This document shows, in pieces, positions 1-8,193 of a stretch of 47,722 nucleotides of DNA. A program made the position numbers and the translations under genes. Location of the stretch: the NCBI GenBank assembly GCA_938003965.1, contig CALKXI010000013.1:1-47722 (forward strand), given 5' to 3'. The DNA is from an uncultured Chlorobiales bacterium. Lineage in GTDB: Bacteria; Bacteroidota; Chlorobiia; Chlorobiales; Thermochlorobacteraceae. The notes below the pieces were generated by a model. It made no database searches. It was not told the DNA's origin and saw only the letters and a list, made by a program, of their open reading frames with translations. Each line of letters opens with the position of its first letter. The stretch's first letter is position 1.

Positions 1-1
1 G

Positions 2-292
2 CCTGAAAGCGTTGAGCATTTGAAAAATTTTTATCGCCGCACGCGCGTCGGCGGTGCATTTTGGAAGCCGATTTCCGACCTCCTTCCCGAAGTAAAATCC
101 GATGGCAGTTATTTCTCGCTGTTCCTGAATTGGTTTTTGGGCGTGGTGTTGGTCTATGCGTTTTTGTTTGGCATTGGAAAATTCATTTTCGGGCAGTGGC
201 TTTATGGCGCGTTGCTTTGTGCGATTGGCGTCGGCGCGGCGGCAGGGATTTATTACGATTTCAATCGGCGTGGTTGGACAAAACTAAATTGA
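2..292 (+). CDS. Sodium:solute symporter family protein, C-terminal fragment (5' end outside window)
   Basis: The reading frame is open to the left edge, so only about the last 96 residues are present. The fragment starts with PESVEHLKNFYRRTRVGG, a cytoplasmic stretch resembling the one before the last helices of Bacteroidota/Chlorobiota sodium:solute symporter (SSS) proteins. Two hydrophobic segments follow (about FLNWFLGVVLVYAFLFGIG and LYGALLCAIGVGAAAGIYY), and a short basic tail ends the protein. An in-frame TTG at 20 is not a credible start because coding sequence continues upstream of it. The family moves sugars, amino acids or other solutes with sodium across the inner membrane; the substrate cannot be told from this piece. 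The assignment rests on recognising the terminal pattern only. Confidence 0.6.
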   Translation, partial: PESVEHLKNFYRRTRVGGAFWKPISDLLPEVKSDGSYFSLFLNWFLGVVLVYAFLFGIGKFIFGQWLYGALLCAIGVGAAAGIYYDFNRRGWTKLN

Positions 293-398
293 ATATCAAA
301 AGTTGGAAAAGAAATGTGCGGATTTTGGAACTGTTCCCTGCATGAAATTTTCATAACTTCACTTTTCTGCGAAACCGATTGGCACATCAGCGCGCAAT

Positions 399-2687
399 TT
401 GAATACGAATTTGAACTTGAATCGTCAAAAATTTTTCATACTTCCGCTCGCGCTCTTTGCGTTTTTCTTGACCTCGTGCGCACGCGACGACGATAGTTTT
501 GTCGGAAGAGCGTATCACAACTTCACGGCTTTTTTCAATGCGTATTACAACGCGCGCATTGAGTATCAACGCGGCATGCGTGCGATTGAAAGTTCGCTCA
601 AATACGATAAAGACGCGCCGTTAGAAATTTTTCCCTCGATTGAAAGTGCAGCATCAGGAAAGCAATTCTTTGACCTTGTCGTCAAAAAAACTTCGATTGT
701 GCTCACCTCTCACCCCGTCAGCGGGCTTGCCGATAATGCGCTACTGTTGATGGGAAAGGCATATTACCACTTGAAGAGTCTGGAAGCGGCAGAGCGCAAG
801 TTCAAGGAAATTATTACGAACTATCCCGATGGCGATGTGGTCGATGAAGCCACATTTTGGTATGGCAGAACGCTGGCGCAACTCCAACAAAGCGAAGAGG
901 CAAAATCAATTTTAGGCTCAGTGATTGAGTCGCGAAAAACGAGCGATGCCGTCAAAGCCGATGCGTACTTTGCACTTGCGGAACTGGCGATTAAAGATGA
1001 AAAGTTGGAAGAAGCGGCGGAAGAAATCGAGAAAGGACTACAGCTCGTTAAAGACGAAAACTTGAAATCGCGTGCCGCCTTCGCGCTAGCGAAAATTTAC
1101 GACCGACTTGGGCGCTTCCGCGATGCCGCCCGCGCCTATCAAATCGTGATTGATTTAGACCCGCCCGTCTACGAAGTGCTCTACGCCGCACAACTCAACT
1201 ACGCCATCGACCTGCGCAGGCAGGGCAACGTTCGCGAAGCCGAAAAGCGATTACAAAAAATGTTAGACGACGATAAAAACTATGTCAAGTTCGCCGAAAT
1301 CCGCTACGAACTTGCCGAGTGCTTCGCCCAGCAAGACCGATTAGGCAAAGCCATTGACCTTTACATCGAGATTATTCGCCGTGCAAAAAAGACCGAAGCG
1401 TCTGCAAAAAGTTACTACCAACTTGGGCGCATCAAGCAAGAAATCACCATGGATTTTGAGACGGCGCGTGCTTTTTACGACAGTTCAAGAATTGAGTATT
1501 CACAAGGCGAAATCAAAGAGCTTGCCGAAGAAGCCTTCGCAAAGATGGATAAAATTTTAAGCCTCTATGAAGAGCGCGCTGTTATTGATAGCGTGCTCAA
1601 ACTCGGCATTTTGAAACCGCTTGAAAAAGACACGACAAAGAAAATCGACTCTACCGCTGTTGCAAGCAAGAACGATGAAAGCACGCAACTGAAAAGGCGA
1701 TCGCGCAAAGAATATCGGCGAAGTGTTACCCTTGCGTTAGGCGGACGCGATGTCTTTGCCGAAACTGCTGGCGGCGCAGTAGAGCAACAGCGTCGGCAAA
1801 AATTTACTCTCGCACCTGCACGCGACACCATTACCTTCGTCAAGTATCACAAAGATTTTTTAGACAGAACCGCCGCCATTGGCAACTTTTATCACCTCAC
1901 CCTGCCCATGCCCGATTCAGCAATTGTGTGGTATGAACGCGCGTTCCGGTATTGTTTCAACACTATTTTTAACCTTTCGGATACCTTGAAGCAACAAGTC
2001 GAGAACGCCAAAGTGCCGCTCCTTTTCTCAATGGCTGATGTTTATCGCACCATCAATCAAGAGAAAAAAATGGATTCGCTTTATCGCGTGATTCTCGCCT
2101 CTTATCCGAACAGCCGATACGCCAACCGCATTCGTGAGTATTACGGACTGCCCATCGTTGAAGAAAGCATCAAGCCTGATAGAGCCTTATATTTACAAGC
2201 CTTTGCGCTGATTGATAGCAGTCGATACGACCTTGCACTTCGCGCCCTTGATTCGCTTTACAAGCAGTTTCCGTCGTCCGACCTTCGCCCAAAAGCACTG
2301 CTTGCGATTGCTTATTTGCTGTATGAAAAATTTTCCCGTCCTGATTCTGCCTTGTCGCAATACAAACTCTTAGCGTCGCTTTATCCTGAATCCGAAGAAG
2401 CAAAGTTTATTGAGCCGACCTTGCAAGCCGCAAAAGCCATACGCGATTCGCTCGCCGCGCTTGCCGATACAACCGCAAAACAAACGCCAAGCGGCTCTCT
2501 GAAAAACCAATCCACGCCGCCAACAAAACCACAAGAGCAACCTGACAAACAGCCTAAGAAAAATCCGTTTGAGAAAAATAAAGGTGTAAGAAAAGACGAA
2601 GAGCCACTTGCTCCGCCATCACCAAACAAGGGCGAAAAGCCAAGTGAAGATGACCCGAACAAGCCACAATCCGACGGCGAAAAATAG
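399..2687 (+). CDS. Large TPR lipoprotein, PorW/SprE-like
   Basis: This 762-residue protein begins with a lipoprotein signal peptide whose lipobox is LTSC, with C27 as the lipidated cysteine. Just after it comes GRAYHNFTAFFNAYYNAR, which resembles the N-terminus of the PorW/SprE lipoproteins needed for type IX secretion and gliding in Bacteroidota. Most of the rest is TPR-like helical repeats (about residues 95-390 and 480-660), and the tail from about 690 is rich in Pro, Lys, Glu and Ser. The TTG at 399 is used as start; TTGs at 411 and 417 are also possible. A near-match to the local promoter octamer, TAACTTCA at 354-361, lies 37 bases before 399 and supports it. No other type IX secretion gene is in the window, so the role is inference from the N-terminal pattern. 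Confidence 0.6.
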   Translation: MNTNLNLNRQKFFILPLALFAFFLTSCARDDDSFVGRAYHNFTAFFNAYYNARIEYQRGMRAIESSLKYDKDAPLEIFPSIESAASGKQFFDLVVKKTSIVLTSHPVSGLADNALLLMGKAYYHLKSLEAAERKFKEIITNYPDGDVVDEATFWYGRTLAQLQQSEEAKSILGSVIESRKTSDAVKADAYFALAELAIKDEKLEEAAEEIEKGLQLVKDENLKSRAAFALAKIYDRLGRFRDAARAYQIVIDLDPPVYEVLYAAQLNYAIDLRRQGNVREAEKRLQKMLDDDKNYVKFAEIRYELAECFAQQDRLGKAIDLYIEIIRRAKKTEASAKSYYQLGRIKQEITMDFETARAFYDSSRIEYSQGEIKELAEEAFAKMDKILSLYEERAVIDSVLKLGILKPLEKDTTKKIDSTAVASKNDESTQLKRRSRKEYRRSVTLALGGRDVFAETAGGAVEQQRRQKFTLAPARDTITFVKYHKDFLDRTAAIGNFYHLTLPMPDSAIVWYERAFRYCFNTIFNLSDTLKQQVENAKVPLLFSMADVYRTINQEKKMDSLYRVILASYPNSRYANRIREYYGLPIVEESIKPDRALYLQAFALIDSSRYDLALRALDSLYKQFPSSDLRPKALLAIAYLLYEKFSRPDSALSQYKLLASLYPESEEAKFIEPTLQAAKAIRDSLAALADTTAKQTPSGSLKNQSTPPTKPQEQPDKQPKKNPFEKNKGVRKDEEPLAPPSPNKGEKPSEDDPNKPQSDGEK

Positions 2688-2711
2688 TCCAACAACAAAA
2701 GTAACAAACTC

Positions 2712-3515
2712 ATGCAAATAGAAACTGATAACGAAATTTTCGACCTTGCGCTTGAAGTGATTTCAAACGAGCAACTCACGCCAAGCATCAACGTGATTGT
2801 GCTTCATGCGCCCGAAGTGGCTTCGCGTTTCAAGGCAGGGCAGTTTATGGAAATCAAAGTAAACGATTCGCTTTTTCCGCTTTTGCGCCGTCCGTTCAGC
2901 ATTCATCGTGTTGTGGGCGAGCAAATTGAAATTATGAGTAAAGTCGTTGGAATCGGAACAAGAATTCTTTACCGCGTCAAAGCAGGCGAAACATTGCAAA
3001 CGCTTGCGCCACTTGGAAACTCGTTCGGCTACGATAAAGACGATTTCGACTTGGGCATATTGATTTCGGGGGGAATCGGCGTTGCGCCAATGGCCATGCT
3101 CGAAGAAACCTTACGCGCAAGAGGCAAAGATGTGCTCAACATTGTCGGCGCAAGAACAGCAGAAGAACTCGTAACACGATACCTCACCAATGTGCATTTG
3201 GCGACCGACGACGGCACAGCAGGCTTCAAGGGCAATGTGGTTTCGCTCTTCTCGTCAATTTTGCCCTCGCTGAAAGGCAAGCGGCTTCGTGTGTTTGCGT
3301 GCGGACCGAACCCGATGCTGAACGCACTTTCCAAATTTTGCAATGCTCACGAAATTCCGTGCGAAGTCTCGATTGAATCAACAATGGGGTGCGGAATTGG
3401 CATTTGCTACGGCTGCCCCGTCCGCATTAAAGACGCTAATGGCAAAGTCCACAACAAACTTCTCTGTCAATACGGGAGCGTTATCGATGCGCGTGAAATT
3501 GTCTTCGAAGAATAA
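2712..3515 (+). CDS. pyrK: Dihydroorotate dehydrogenase B, electron-transfer subunit
   Basis: PyrK carries electrons from the FMN of dihydroorotate dehydrogenase (PyrD, class 1B) through a 2Fe-2S cluster and FAD to NAD+, in pyrimidine synthesis in the cytoplasm. The 267-residue protein has the ferredoxin-reductase layout: a beta-barrel FAD domain with RRPFSIH near residue 60, a nucleotide-binding motif GGIGVAP near residue 120, and a C-terminal cluster-binding region with four cysteines at 227, 232, 235 and 252 (CGIGICYGC then LLC). Length and order fit the family. It starts 24 bases after the TPR lipoprotein. The partner pyrD is not in the window, so it must lie elsewhere. Confidence 0.93.
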   Translation: MQIETDNEIFDLALEVISNEQLTPSINVIVLHAPEVASRFKAGQFMEIKVNDSLFPLLRRPFSIHRVVGEQIEIMSKVVGIGTRILYRVKAGETLQTLAPLGNSFGYDKDDFDLGILISGGIGVAPMAMLEETLRARGKDVLNIVGARTAEELVTRYLTNVHLATDDGTAGFKGNVVSLFSSILPSLKGKRLRVFACGPNPMLNALSKFCNAHEIPCEVSIESTMGCGIGICYGCPVRIKDANGKVHNKLLCQYGSVIDAREIVFEE

Positions 3516-3534
3516 CGTCCAACCGTGCATATCT

Positions 3535-4452
3535 ATGATGCGCAAATCTATAAGGGCGTGGCGCTGTGCTATACTCTGTCTCTTATTGCTTTTCAATGTT
3601 GAAGCGTTTTCACAACCATCACGCATTCAATCGCTCACGATTCTTTACACTGCCAATACTAACGGCTACTTGGAAGAATGTCCGTGTTCAAAGGACGGGC
3701 TGGGTGGTCTGGCGCGTCGTAAAACCGTCTTTGAGCAACACCAAAATGGTAACACACTTATCTTGGATGCGGGCAATCTCTGCTCGCCATATCGCAAAAA
3801 CGAAGCGCAAGAGAAGTTGCTCATTTCGCTGACCGAAAAACTTTCATACAGTCTGATGAATTTGGGCGAGCAAGAATTTTCTTACGGATTAAACTTTTGG
3901 AAAGAAAACGGACGCAAACTCAATTTCGTATCGGCCAACTTGCGCGATAAAAAGGGGCATCGGCTCACGCCGCCGTTTCAAATCTTTGCCTTCGAGGGCT
4001 TGCGTGTTGCCGTTACAGGCGTGCTGTCGGAAAGTGCGTTTCAAAACTTACCCGATGAACTTCGCGCTGACCTTTCGCTCGTTCCGATTGAAGAAGAACT
4101 TTCAAAAACGCTTGTCCATATCAAAAATGAACAGCCAAATCTGATTGTGCTTCTCTTACGTTCGCAAGATTACGAGGCGGAGCAATCGCTTGCCAAACGC
4201 TTTCCTGAATTTCATCTCATCATTTCGACCGATGAACGTTTAGCGCGCGAAAAACCCTTGCGGATTGGACAAACGCTCGCCGTATCTTCGGGAAGTGAGG
4301 GCGAACATGTCGGCAAACTCTCGCTTGTTGTTGACGCAAGCAAGAACCAAATTTTATCCTACAAAAATGCACTTCTTGCGCTCTCAAAAAGCGTGAAGAA
4401 GCATGCGCAAATAGATTCACTCATTCAATCATTCAAACACTCACAGAGATGA
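3535..4452 (+). CDS. Secreted 5'-nucleotidase/metallophosphatase-like protein with degenerate metal site
   Basis: The frame is open further upstream into pyrK, but the start is placed at the ATGATG at 3535, giving 305 residues with a signal peptide ending near AFSQ. The mature N-terminus resembles UshA-type 5'-nucleotidases ([30 protein letters not shown]). The usual metal ligands are changed: the Asp and His of TNDxHG are N41 and N43, the Asp of DAGD is N81, and GNHEFD reads GEQEFS. A CPC motif (C49, C51) precedes GGLARR, as in a recognised subgroup of nucleotidase-like proteins. A phosphatase role is therefore doubtful; binding or redox functions are possible. Its stop overlaps the hisI start (ATGA). 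Confidence 0.7.
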   Translation: MMRKSIRAWRCAILCLLLLFNVEAFSQPSRIQSLTILYTANTNGYLEECPCSKDGLGGLARRKTVFEQHQNGNTLILDAGNLCSPYRKNEAQEKLLISLTEKLSYSLMNLGEQEFSYGLNFWKENGRKLNFVSANLRDKKGHRLTPPFQIFAFEGLRVAVTGVLSESAFQNLPDELRADLSLVPIEEELSKTLVHIKNEQPNLIVLLLRSQDYEAEQSLAKRFPEFHLIISTDERLAREKPLRIGQTLAVSSGSEGEHVGKLSLVVDASKNQILSYKNALLALSKSVKKHAQIDSLIQSFKHSQR

Positions 4453-4853
4453 CCAATTCAATCCAATCATTTCTCGACGCCGTTAAATTTGACAAAGACG
4501 GGCTTGTGCCTGCGATTGCGCAAGACGCTGAAACAGGAAAAATTTTGATGCTGGCGTATATGAACCGCGAAAGTTTGGAAATCACGCTCAAAGAGCGCAA
4601 GATGTGCTATTGGAGTCGAAGCCGAAAAGAACTTTGGCGCAAAGGCGCAACGTCGGGCAACACGCAAGATGTTAAAGAGGTCTTGATTGATTGCGATGGC
4701 GACGCGCTCGTCTTCAAAATTACGCAAAAGGGTGGCGCGTGCCACACGGGCTATGAATCATGTTTCTTCCGAAAAGTCGAAGACGATGGCTCATTTCAGA
4801 TTGTCGATAAACTTGTCTTCGATGCTGAAACAGCCTATCGGAAAAATGGATAG
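4449..4853 (+). CDS. hisI: Phosphoribosyl-AMP cyclohydrolase
   Basis: HisI opens the adenine ring of phosphoribosyl-AMP in the third step of histidine synthesis. The 134-residue protein is a stand-alone cyclohydrolase without the HisE pyrophosphohydrolase domain. It shows the family signatures [10 protein letters not shown] (about 34-43), YWSRSR with KGATSGNTQ (54-73), the magnesium-binding DCDGD (D81, D83, D85) and the zinc cysteines in [11 protein letters not shown] (C98, C105). Its ATG overlaps the stop of the upstream gene by four bases, so the two are probably translationally coupled. No other his gene is nearby. Confidence 0.95.
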   Translation: MTNSIQSFLDAVKFDKDGLVPAIAQDAETGKILMLAYMNRESLEITLKERKMCYWSRSRKELWRKGATSGNTQDVKEVLIDCDGDALVFKITQKGGACHTGYESCFFRKVEDDGSFQIVDKLVFDAETAYRKNG

Positions 4854-4868
4854 CAACCCAGAAAGTCA

Positions 4869-5606
4869 ATGCCAAAAAATATGAACCCAACACCATCAAA
4901 AGCCGACGCGCTCGTGCAAGAAAAATCGCAGAAGAAAATTCGTGCGATGTTCGATGAAATTGCACCGACCTACGATTTTCTCAATCACTTCCTTAGCGGC
5001 GGCACCGATATTTATTGGCGTTGGCAAACCGTGCGCAAAGTCAGAGCCAACTTGCCTTCGCATGAGGCGCCGAAAATTTTAGACGTCGCCACAGGCACAG
5101 GCGACCTTGCTGTGATGCTTGCCAAAATTCCCAACTCGGACATTATTGGCATTGACCTTTCCGACGAAATGCTCAAACGCGCTCGACTTAAAAAGCCCAC
5201 CATTCGCTTCGAACTTGGCGAAGCCGAATCGCTCAACTTTCCAGATGAAACCTTCGATGCTGTTACAGCAGGCTTCGGCGCGAGAAACTTTGAAAACTTA
5301 CAGCAAGGCTTGAACGAATTTTATCGCGTTTTGAAACCAAAGGGTGTAGCGGCAATTCTGGAGCCGATGATTCCGCGCAACGGCATTATCAAGAACATTT
5401 ACCAATGGTATTTCAAACATATGCTACCGAAAGTGGCATCGCTGTTTACAAAGTCGGATTTTGCTTACGACTACCTACCGCGCTCGGTTGCCGTGTTTCC
5501 ACAGGGCGAAGACTTTTTGGCTTACCTCAAACGCGCAGGCTTTCGCCAAGCCCGCTACGACACCATGACGTTTGAAACCGCCATTCTTTACATCGCCAAA
5601 AAATAA
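4869..5606 (+). CDS. menG: Demethylmenaquinone methyltransferase (MenG/UbiE)
   Basis: This SAM-dependent C-methyltransferase performs the last step of menaquinone synthesis. The 245-residue protein has the conserved N-terminal region MFDEIAPTYDFLNHFLSGG with DIYWR, SAM motif I at about 70-80 (LDVATGTGDL), the acidic loop GIDLSDEML, and the family-typical VTAGFGARNF and GFRQARYDTM near the end. The length is normal for UbiE/MenG. The ATG at 4869 is chosen; the ATG at 4881 is also possible. It lies 15 bases after hisI and is followed directly by the BrkB-family gene. Menaquinone rather than ubiquinone is assumed from the inferred lineage. Confidence 0.93.
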   Translation: MPKNMNPTPSKADALVQEKSQKKIRAMFDEIAPTYDFLNHFLSGGTDIYWRWQTVRKVRANLPSHEAPKILDVATGTGDLAVMLAKIPNSDIIGIDLSDEMLKRARLKKPTIRFELGEAESLNFPDETFDAVTAGFGARNFENLQQGLNEFYRVLKPKGVAAILEPMIPRNGIIKNIYQWYFKHMLPKVASLFTKSDFAYDYLPRSVAVFPQGEDFLAYLKRAGFRQARYDTMTFETAILYIAKK

Positions 5607-5612
5607 GTGCGC

Positions 5613-6497
5613 ATGAAGTGGTTTGAGACGACGAAAATCTTTTTGAAGAAAATTTTCGACGACGATGATTGCGTCGGACTTGCATCGGAAATGGCGTATT
5701 CCGTAACGCTCTCGCTGTTTCCCGCATTGATTTTATTCGTCAGTTTCCTTTCGCTTATTCAATCGCCCGAAGCTATCTCGACGCTGTCGGATTTAATCGG
5801 GCAGATTCTTCCAAAAGAAATCTACAATCCGATTGATAAGACGCTCGAGAAAATCGTTGCAGAGCGTCAAGGTGGCATTTTCACGCTCAGCATTTTCATC
5901 ACGCTTTTTTCTTCCGCCGGAATTTTCACGACCATCATGAAAGCAATGGAACGCATTTACGGCATAAAGGCGAACTATGGCTTTTTGAAGCGGCAGCAAA
6001 TTGCGATTGAACTCGTCTTGCTTGTGAGCGTTGCGCTGACGGTGGTTTTTAGTTTGCTTCTGTTTGGCGTCGAGCTCGAGCAAGTGCTTTACTACAAATA
6101 CAAAATGAAATGGCTGAAACACTTTGTGCAATATGCGCGTCTTCCGATAGCCTTTGTTGTCATTGTTGTGGCGACGCTCATCGTCTATAAGTATTCTTTG
6201 CGGATTCGGCACAAGTTGGAGCATCTCTTGCCTGGCGCTATGCTAATGGCATTTCTATGGATTTTGCTCACGATTTGGTTCGGCGATTTTGTCAAGAACG
6301 CGCAGTTTTCACGCGCCTACGATGTGCTGGCAAAACTGATTGCGATGCTGCTCTGGATGTGGACAAACTCGCTTATTTTTCTTTTGGGTGCAGAATTAAA
6401 CTGGTTTCTCTACAAAGGTCGATATACTTTGACTCAAAAAGCTTCACCTGCCAAAATCGCTTCAAAGAAATCTGAACCATTGCCGAATGCGAAGTAA
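5613..6497 (+). CDS. YihY/BrkB-family inner-membrane protein
   Basis: The predicted 294-residue protein has about six hydrophobic segments and typical YihY/virulence factor BrkB family features: the N-terminal DDCVGLASEMAYSVTLSLFP, GIFTTIMKAMERIYG in the middle, and FVKNAQFSRAYDVLAK followed by a final helix with LGAELNW. The ATG at 5613 is used; a GTG at 5607 directly after the menG stop is an alternative. The biochemical role of the family is not settled, and the old name ribonuclease BN for it is wrong. Its end overlaps the start of the next gene by 11 bases. Confidence 0.9.
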   Translation: MKWFETTKIFLKKIFDDDDCVGLASEMAYSVTLSLFPALILFVSFLSLIQSPEAISTLSDLIGQILPKEIYNPIDKTLEKIVAERQGGIFTLSIFITLFSSAGIFTTIMKAMERIYGIKANYGFLKRQQIAIELVLLVSVALTVVFSLLLFGVELEQVLYYKYKMKWLKHFVQYARLPIAFVVIVVATLIVYKYSLRIRHKLEHLLPGAMLMAFLWILLTIWFGDFVKNAQFSRAYDVLAKLIAMLLWMWTNSLIFLLGAELNWFLYKGRYTLTQKASPAKIASKKSEPLPNAK

Positions 6498-8163
6498 TCT
6501 TACCGTTCTGTTTCTTTTCCTTGCTCAACCTCTATTGGCGCAATCGCGCGAAGTTGAACTCTCGCTGACAGGCAAATGGAAACTGCTTACAGGCGAACAA
6601 GCCACATCACAAGAAATGCTGCGGAGCGACTATGACGATTCAAAGTGGCAAACTGTCAATGTGCCTGAAGCGTGGGATAAGCAGAAGGGATTTGAAGGCT
6701 TTACGGGATTCGGCGTGTATCGCAAGTCGGTTGTGATTCCCCCTTCGGCAAGCGAGCGAACCTTAACGCTGGCGCTCGGAAAAATCGCTTCTGTTGATGA
6801 AACCTACTTCAACGGCGTCTTGATTGGGCGCACAGGCGAAGTAACGGCAGGCAAAGACCTCGAGCCGCGTCTTTACATCATTCCTGATTCGCTCATTCAA
6901 TATGGCAAGAAAAACACGATTGCCGTGCGCGTCTTCTGTCGTACACCGAACGGAGGCATTTATGAAGGCTTCGGAAAGCACAAAACGAGAATCGGAATTT
7001 ATAGCAAGGTCGCGTTAGCCAAGTTGTTGGAAAAGCCCTCGAAAATTGCACCAAAATCGGTGAGCGATGAATTGCAAAAGGTTGTGCGCGCAATGGATAA
7101 TGCGCTCTTTGAAGGTAAGTTAGACATCTACACGCTCTTTCTCTCCGAAGCCTATTTCAACAACGGCACCGCGCATCGCGAACAGCTCCTGTTCTTGCAA
7201 AGCATTTTGCCGAAAGTGCAAGGCGCAAGTGCCGTGTATCGCGACTTTGTCGTCTATGAACGCGCGCCGAATCGCTACGTCGCTGACTATGAAACGCATC
7301 TCTACAAAAACGGCGAGCACTTCATCACAACTTACGACGAGCGACACTTCGCCAAAGTCAAAGGCGAATGGAAGGAAATCGGCAATCAATCGCGCTTCTT
7401 TGAAATTGCAATTCGCTCGGCGTTTATGAACGACGAGGTCAAAGTGTTGGTCTATTTGCCGCCGTCGTTTATGCGAAGGACAAGGAAAAAATACCCAAGC
7501 CTTTATGTGCTCTCGCCACACGGCGCAAGTGCCGAACTTTGGCGCGAAATCAAACTCGCCGAACAATTAGACTCACTGATTCTTTCAGGAAAGATGGAAG
7601 AAATGATTGTGGTAATCCCTGAAGAGCGCGGCTCGCAATATGTCAATTCCAAAGATGGCAAACTGCGCTATGAAGATTTTTTTCTCAGAGAGTTAATTGA
7701 ATCTGTTGAAGAAGATTATCGAGCAATTGGCGACTCGAAGTTTCGCGGCATTACAGGCGTCTCGAGCGCAGGCAGTGCTGCGTTTTTTCTTGTGCTGAAA
7801 TCCGAAGAGGGGCGCAAGCAGTTTTCATCTATTAGCGCAACGATGCCAATCTTCAACCGCCGATACAACGAACCCCGACTTGACGGCGGCGACCCAACTT
7901 TTTGGCAAGAGTATAACATCACTGCCATGCTTGAAAAGACGCCGAAAGATAAGCTCGCGCCGTTCACATTTCATCTTACGGTTGGCAGAGACGACTATTT
8001 TCGCCCCGCAACGGAAAGTGTCATCCAAGCCCTTAAAGCCAAGACGAATCGGTTCACCGTTGCCGAATATGACGGCGGAAACACCTTTGAATTTTGGACA
8101 CAGCATTTTGTCGATGTGCTTTTGTTTCACAGCGCGCAATTTAAGGCGAATCAATCACCCTAA
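6487..8163 (+). CDS. Secreted three-domain esterase-like protein (jelly-roll, NTF2-like, alpha/beta hydrolase)
   Basis: After a signal peptide ending near LLAQ (residues 1-19), this 558-residue protein has a beta-rich domain (about 25-180) like the sugar-binding jelly-roll of family 2 glycosidases, with FGVYRKSVVIP and TYFNGVLIGRTG. A middle section (about 195-305) looks like an NTF2/SnoaL-like fold. The last part (about 310-550) resembles the esterase D/enterochelin esterase family, with YPSLYVLSPHG and GVSSAG, placing the nucleophile at S426. In that family the catalytic His usually follows two glycines near the end; here the site reads GGN (N532), and the next His is H540. Activity is therefore uncertain. 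The gene overlaps the brkB-like gene, so co-expression is likely. Domain calls are by eye. Confidence 0.7.
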   Translation: MRSNLTVLFLFLAQPLLAQSREVELSLTGKWKLLTGEQATSQEMLRSDYDDSKWQTVNVPEAWDKQKGFEGFTGFGVYRKSVVIPPSASERTLTLALGKIASVDETYFNGVLIGRTGEVTAGKDLEPRLYIIPDSLIQYGKKNTIAVRVFCRTPNGGIYEGFGKHKTRIGIYSKVALAKLLEKPSKIAPKSVSDELQKVVRAMDNALFEGKLDIYTLFLSEAYFNNGTAHREQLLFLQSILPKVQGASAVYRDFVVYERAPNRYVADYETHLYKNGEHFITTYDERHFAKVKGEWKEIGNQSRFFEIAIRSAFMNDEVKVLVYLPPSFMRRTRKKYPSLYVLSPHGASAELWREIKLAEQLDSLILSGKMEEMIVVIPEERGSQYVNSKDGKLRYEDFFLRELIESVEEDYRAIGDSKFRGITGVSSAGSAAFFLVLKSEEGRKQFSSISATMPIFNRRYNEPRLDGGDPTFWQEYNITAMLEKTPKDKLAPFTFHLTVGRDDYFRPATESVIQALKAKTNRFTVAEYDGGNTFEFWTQHFVDVLLFHSAQFKANQSP

Positions 8164-8193
8164 ACCGAAATCGTTCAAAGATTGGTGCTTTCG

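Noticed and set aside
3343-3534. Upstream extension of the nucleotidase-like gene into pyrK
   Set aside because: The added residues precede an evident signal peptide, which must be at the N-terminus.
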